From an uncultured Oscillospiraceae bacterium (lineage in GTDB: Bacteria > Bacillota > Clostridia > Oscillospirales > Acutalibacteraceae): a DNA stretch of 5,629 nt. The notes under the pieces were generated by a model that was given only the letters and a program-made list of their open reading frames with translations, made no database searches and was not told the origin of the DNA. Positions 5,535-5,629 of this stretch are shown here, one piece after another (position 1 is the first letter of the stretch; every line of letters starts with the position of its first letter). The position numbers were made by a program, and so were the translations under genes. Location: positions 1 through 5,629 of the forward strand of contig URYX01000126.1 of assembly GCA_900552225.1 (NCBI GenBank), given 5' to 3'.

Positions 5535-5563
5535 ACTATACCACATCTTTTTGAATTTGTAAA
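5535..5563 (-). promoter_or_regulatory. Vegetative (sigma-A) promoter of the flippase-pssA-psd operon
   Basis: On the minus strand, TTTACA (5558-5563) and TATAGT (5535-5540) are separated by exactly 17 nt, each one base from consensus, in AT-rich surroundings that contrast with the GC-rich flank. Transcription should start near 5528. It is the only good promoter I see ahead of the three-gene operon. Confidence 0.8.
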
Positions 5564-5586
5564 GAATCTGTAAAAAATTACCCGCT

Positions 5587-5609
5587 AAAAACTTTGCCGT
5601 TGCGGCAAA
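5587..5609 (-). terminator. Probable terminator of an off-window minus-strand gene
   Basis: On the minus strand TTTGCCG, loop CAA, CGGCAAA is followed by G and then T5 (5587-5591). The stem is only 7 bp but is perfect and correctly placed just ahead of the operon promoter. A short frame from the window edge to TAA at 5578-5580 would run through it, but nothing shows that this frame is coding. Confidence 0.55.
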
Positions 5610-5629
5610 ATCCGATATCGCAGAGCTCC

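Overview
The window looks like a chromosomal segment of a fairly GC-rich, spore-former-type member of the Clostridia (an Oscillospiraceae/Ruminococcaceae-like organism). This is inferred from strong AGGAGG ribosome binding sites, a clostridial-type phosphatidylserine branch (PssA plus Psd), a PdaA-like deacetylase, and a Gly/Cys-rich microprotein of a type seen in Clostridia. I see no integrase, transposase, CRISPR array, rRNA or tRNA.

Layout. The left third is on the plus strand: the last 12 codons of a gene with a poly-Gly tail, a degenerate 12-nt tandem repeat, a strong intrinsic terminator (164-202), a lower-GC hypothetical gene that needs a one-base correction in a T6 run to read through (295-859), and two overlapping genes for small two-helix membrane proteins that resemble each other (918-1202 and 1195-1419). 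This block converges at a terminator (1475-1528) on a minus-strand lipoprotein of the PdaA-like polysaccharide deacetylase family (1560-2486). Divergent from that gene, on the plus strand, is a 44-residue Gly/Cys-rich one-helix microprotein (2593-2727), followed by a palindromic bidirectional terminator (2789-2820).

The right half is one minus-strand operon read from a good vegetative promoter (5535-5563): a flippase-like membrane protein of the LPG-synthase transmembrane type, then phosphatidylserine synthase, then phosphatidylserine decarboxylase. Both junctions are 4-nt ATGA overlaps. Functionally this is the CDP-diacylglycerol to phosphatidylserine to phosphatidylethanolamine branch, with a lipid-handling membrane protein in front.

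The most notable anomaly is that the decarboxylase matches its family up to the FEFG just before the self-cleavage site. The Gly-Ser-Thr motif and the whole alpha chain are then absent, and no stop codon appears in frame before the terminator. As written the gene cannot form the pyruvoyl cofactor. The frame happens to stay open into the deacetylase gene, giving a spurious 698-codon fused frame. I read these as two genes, because the deacetylase has its own ribosome binding site and lipoprotein signal and a terminator lies between them. Apart from this, I see broken or small uncharacterised genes rather than a clear new system.
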